NCBI GenBank assembly: GCA_019915135.1
Contig: JAHLMK010000049.1
Coordinates: forward strand, 1 to 49,028
From: Strobilurus pachycystidiatus
Lineage: Eukaryota > Basidiomycota > Agaricomycetes > Agaricales > Physalacriaceae
DNA: 49,028 bases
Direction of reading: 5' to 3'
The notes below the pieces were generated by a model. The model had not been told where the DNA came from and searched no databases. It was given only the letters and a program-made list of their open reading frames with translations. Shown here in pieces: positions 46,201-49,028 of the stretch; the first letter of the stretch is position 1, and every line of letters starts with the position of its first letter. A program made the translations under genes and the position numbers.

Positions 46201-48920
46201 AACCTCCATTACTCGTCGAGACAAGCTCATCATCCATGCTCTCGACGCTGTCACAACTGGCCTGCTGATTCGTTACCAGGCCTTTGTCCTTCCCTTTGTT
46301 CAACTGGCGGCTAGTCAAGTCTTTCCCATGGACACACATCCTGAAGTCTTGCACCTCTATAAGCATCACCTCTTTGTGGATCTTGACAAGCTGTTTACGA
46401 CGGAGAAGTTGTCTGACTCTCTGCGTAAGTTGACTACACGTCATATCGGTGTTCCCCTTCCGCTCTCCGCGCTTCGCCACATCATCATTTCCTTCCAACA
46501 AAACCTCTGCCGCCATGTTCTACGCAAGCAACATGAGATTGATGTCTTCCATACTTTAGCCGCAGAGCAGGCTGGACATTCTGCTGAAGTTGAACGGCGC
46601 CATTACGCGCAAAGTGCAGATGGTCTTGGCGGCTCAACGGCGAGCGAGCTTGACGGCTTCTGTCAAATCAGTGTCTACTATCAGACTATCATGGGCATTG
46701 TACCCAGTGGTGTCCGCCTTCCTCCAGAGGAATGTACATTCGCCAATTTCACAGAGCTTTTGTCCCAAGGCACCATTCGAGCTGTAAAGCAGCCCACCAG
46801 TGTCTTTGACAATCATGTCAGAGACGACGATTCGAGAGCTGAAGACCTTGCAAATCAAATCTTTGATCGTCTGTGGACAAGGCTTGACAATAAGCTCTCC
46901 GAGTTGAAGTACTGTGTGTTATTATGTTTACGTTCATTACTTTAGAGTCTTACAATTCTTCTTTGCAGACCAATTGCCACACAATAATGGGAACAAGGCA
47001 TCAGATGACGAATCGGAACATTGGCCAAAGCCGTATCAGCGGAAATCTAAATCAGGTATGTCGCAGTCCTTCTTTTACAAAATTGTATCCCTAATGTGCA
47101 CCAATGATATAGAAAGTCACCACAGTAACGCTAGTCATGATAGCAATGACGGTGATGCCAGCAATCAAAGTGACAGCGGCCAAAGTGACGGCAACCAAAG
47201 CGACGGCGGCCAAAGCGACGGCGATAGGGAGTCCTCTGATGATGACAAAGAAAATCACACACTGGAGCATGACCCGGAAGACTTCCACGATACTGATATC
47301 TCCGCCATGACGAATCTTGCACCTCTGACTGCTACTCCCGAGATGTTACAAGCTCTGCGCCGATTGACCGGGAACGTGAACGCGCAGTGGAAGTCCACAG
47401 GTCAGAATTGGCTTGTGGCTCGTGTTGCCGAGGCAAAATACGACGTTCTTGGTATCTTACCAACTGGCGGTGGCAAAAGCCTTCCCGTCATCATTTCAAC
47501 CCTTCTCGAAGACGGTGTCAGTGTCTTGATCTTCCCTCTTGTTGTGCTTCTGCATGACTGGGAACGTCGTCTCACGGCCATGAATGTTCGATACTTTGTG
47601 TTTGACACATCCAAGTGTACAAAGAAGAGCATCCCCCCCAACACGCAGATCATTCTTACAACAATCAACCACAGCCGCTCCAGCGAGTTCAAAACGTACC
47701 TCCGTGAATATCACGGGTCAAAGGGCCATATCAAGCGCTATGTGGTGGATGAAGCTCATTATGCTCTCTGCAACGGCGGCTTCCGTCCCGAACTTGAGGA
47801 CCCGTACGACATTCGCGACTTGCCCATTCCCATTGTGCTACTCTCTGCCACTGTACCTCCAACTCTTCAGCCCATCCTTGCTCACATGTGGGGCTTATCC
47901 GAGCCACACGCCGTCATTCGTCAATCGACCGAACGTGCCAACTTGCAATATTTCGTTCATCGAGTCAAGAAGGGAGATTTCATCCACCGGGTGGCCAAAA
48001 TCATAGACTCTGAAGCAAAAGAGCACGCGCCAGAAGACCGTGTCCTTGTCTTTGTATCGTCAATGGCTGTTGGCACCTTGGTTGCAGAAAAACTAGGATG
48101 TCAGTTCTATCATGGCAGCCTTTCCACCGCCGAGCGCAAAGAAGTTCATTCCAATTGGATCAATGGAAAGTTTCGAGTCATGGCATCTACAAGTGCTTTC
48201 AGCTCAGGACACGACTACCCCAATCTTCGGCTGGTGATCCATGACGATACACCTGGCAGTATGCTCGATTACATGCAGGAAGTCGGTCGTGCTGGACGTG
48301 ATGATAAGCTTGCAAAAGCACATCTCTTTTGTTCCGGAAGTAATGCATGGATGGTCAAGCCAGGCGAGGTGCATGACTATCGAGGACGTAGAGCAATGGA
48401 CACGTACTGCTCTGCCACTACCGGATGCCGTCGTCAAATGTTGAATGAATTCAATGATGGTGTCAAACGCTCATGCAAGGTTCGTCTTCCTGATCTATGA
48501 GCATCGACACTGTTTAATCCTTGTGTCTAGGATATTCCCGACTGCCCATTGTGTGACTTATGCGGAAATGAACCTTTGTCTGGAGTTCCTAATCGCGCAC
48601 CACTGGCAACCGTAGCCGTTGTTCAAGCTGCTCCCACCGATACAATCTCCACCCGCCGCTCTGCTCCGCCTGTTGGAACCATGTCTGCTCGACGTTCCAT
48701 TCGTTCCTTTACTTCAGCTCAAAGTAAATCCTTTGTTGAGGCTATACGAGCGCAACAGAAAGCCACATCTATCGAGCCACCAGCTCCCGAGACGTGCAAG
48801 GGTTTGCTGGATAGGGATGCCAGGTGGATATCACCGAGTTCTCTTGGGAAGCGGCTTCCTGAATCTGCCCCGTCCCATTCTCCCACAATCAAAAGATTAC
48901 GGAACACACCTGTCCAGTAG
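43271..48920 (+). CDS. Gene D: telomere-linked RecQ-type helicase with N-terminal zinc fingers, 1713 aa, 11 exons
   Basis: Exons: 43271-43312, 43362-43415, 43465-43539, 43587-43637, 43685-44104, 44154-44252, 44307-45046, 45097-46913, 46969-47055, 47113-48479 and 48531-48920. They total 5142 nt, exactly 1714 codons. Residues 1-247 are a disordered, exon-duplicated leader with four DF/S-x-HPVVKI repeats (from residues ~133, 160, 178 and 198). From ~261 a C-x-C...H-x4-H segment and at ~334 a CPHC...H-x4-H finger resemble the zinc-binding head found on fungal telomere-linked helicases. The middle (~495-1100) is a helical region. The motor has GILPTGGGKS (Walker A, ~1242), DEAH (~1341), LSATVPP (~1373) and QEVGRAGRD (~1517), then a RecQ-like Cys cluster (CRRQML...C...CPLCDLCG), so it looks catalytically complete. 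A 27-bp palindrome encodes DFIHRVAKI (~1417) between the two RecA lobes. Transcription runs toward the chromosome end and the stop codon touches the telomere repeats. Confidence 0.9.
43853..43903 (+). other. Candidate in-frame cassette intron carrying the palindrome
   Basis: The 51 bases start GTATGT, contain CTAAC 13 bases before the end and finish CAG, with the 27-bp palindrome in between. This is the layout of the palindromic introns of gene B. The length is a multiple of three and the frame stays open, so removal or retention changes the protein by exactly 17 residues. Confidence 0.55.
43859..43885. repeat. 27-bp palindrome, gene D copy 1
   Basis: Half-sites GATTTTACCCACC and GGTGGTCAAAATC around C; starts on codon 133 and encodes DFTHPVVKI. 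It lies inside the candidate cassette intron. Confidence 0.9.
43940..43966. repeat. 27-bp palindrome, gene D copy 2
   Basis: Half-sites GATTCTCTCCACC and GGTGGTCAAAATC around C; starts on codon 160 and encodes DSLHPVVKI. There is no good GT donor at the matching place, so this copy is exonic. Confidence 0.9.
43994..44020. repeat. 27-bp palindrome, gene D copy 3
   Basis: Half-sites GATTTCGTCCACC and GGTGGTCAAAATC around C; starts on codon 178 and encodes DFVHPVVKI. It is one base from the gene-sense sequence in intron 1 of gene B. Confidence 0.95.
44054..44080. repeat. 27-bp palindrome, gene D copy 4
   Basis: Half-sites GATTTTGTCCACC and GGTGGTCAAAATC around C, one mismatch from perfect symmetry; starts on codon 198 and encodes DFVHPVVKI. 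Confidence 0.95.
47976..48002. repeat. 27-bp palindrome inside the helicase core
   Basis: Half-sites GATTTCATCCACC and GGTGGCCAAAATC around G; starts on codon 1417 and encodes DFIHRVAKI. It lies between the LSAT motif and the second RecA-like lobe, about 4 kb from the other gene D copies. Confidence 0.8.
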
Positions 48921-49028
48921 GGTTAGGGGGTTAGGGTTAGGGGGTTAGGGTTAGGGTTAGGGGGTTAGGGTTAGGGGGTTAGGGTTAGGGGGTTAGGTTA
49001 GGGGGTTAGGGTTAGGGGGGTTAGGGTT
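48918..49028 (+). repeat. Telomere: interleaved TTAGGG and TTAGGGGG repeats
   Basis: The G-rich strand runs 5'->3' to the window end, as expected for a right chromosome end. The first repeat, TAGGG, overlaps the helicase stop codon (48918-48920). Units with three and five Gs largely alternate, with single exceptions of two and six Gs, giving a near 14-bp higher-order period. No subtelomeric spacer separates gene and telomere. Confidence 0.95.

Overview
The window is a eukaryotic, almost certainly basidiomycete (Agaricomycete-like), subtelomere that ends in a real chromosome end. Three things show this. The last ~110 bases are G-rich TTAGGG/TTAGGGGG repeats running 5'->3' to the window edge. 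The genes are split by many 47-69 nt GT-AG introns with CTNAY-like branch sites. The gene next to the telomere is a RecQ-type telomere-linked helicase. No bacterial features were seen. Gene models were spliced by hand; exon phases and total lengths close exactly for all five genes modelled.

Layout, left to right. (1) 1-4663: one small two-exon gene of unknown function (1219-2196, minus), then three decayed head-to-tail copies of a hairpin-containing repeat family. (2) 4664-25340: a satellite of about 21.9 copies of a 943-bp unit, nearly identical throughout. (3) 25341-26150: a hairpin junction and a second, decayed tandem repeat with units of about 65-93 bp. (4) 26159-37322: two very large unknown genes on the minus strand, head to tail (gene B, 24 exons, 1352 aa; gene A, 8 exons, 1774 aa). 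(5) 37323-39126: a divergent intergenic region holding a fourth copy of the hairpin-rich repeat and a ~145-bp tandem repeat. (6) 39127-43046: gene C, plus strand, with a JmjC/cupin-type core (1134 aa). (7) 43271-48920: gene D, plus strand, a zinc-finger RecQ helicase (1713 aa). (8) Telomere repeats from 48921, directly abutting the helicase stop codon.

The most interesting signal is a 27-bp palindrome: half-site GATTTTGACCACC, one free base, half-site GGTGGTCAAAATC, with diverged versions. I count ten clear and three diverged copies. Five sit inside short introns of gene B. Four are in-frame in the 5' exons of gene D and one is in-frame inside its helicase core. One diverged copy is in-frame in an exon of gene A, and two (plus a decayed third) lie in the tandem repeat upstream of gene C. 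Exonic copies always start on a codon boundary and encode a D-F-x-H-P-V-V-K-I-like nonapeptide. One copy in gene D is packaged as a perfect 51-nt in-frame intron. Each of the four telomere-side genes carries a copy within, or a few hundred bases upstream of, its 5' part. This suggests either a mobile palindrome that can live as intron or exon, or a shared binding site marking a four-gene telomeric block.
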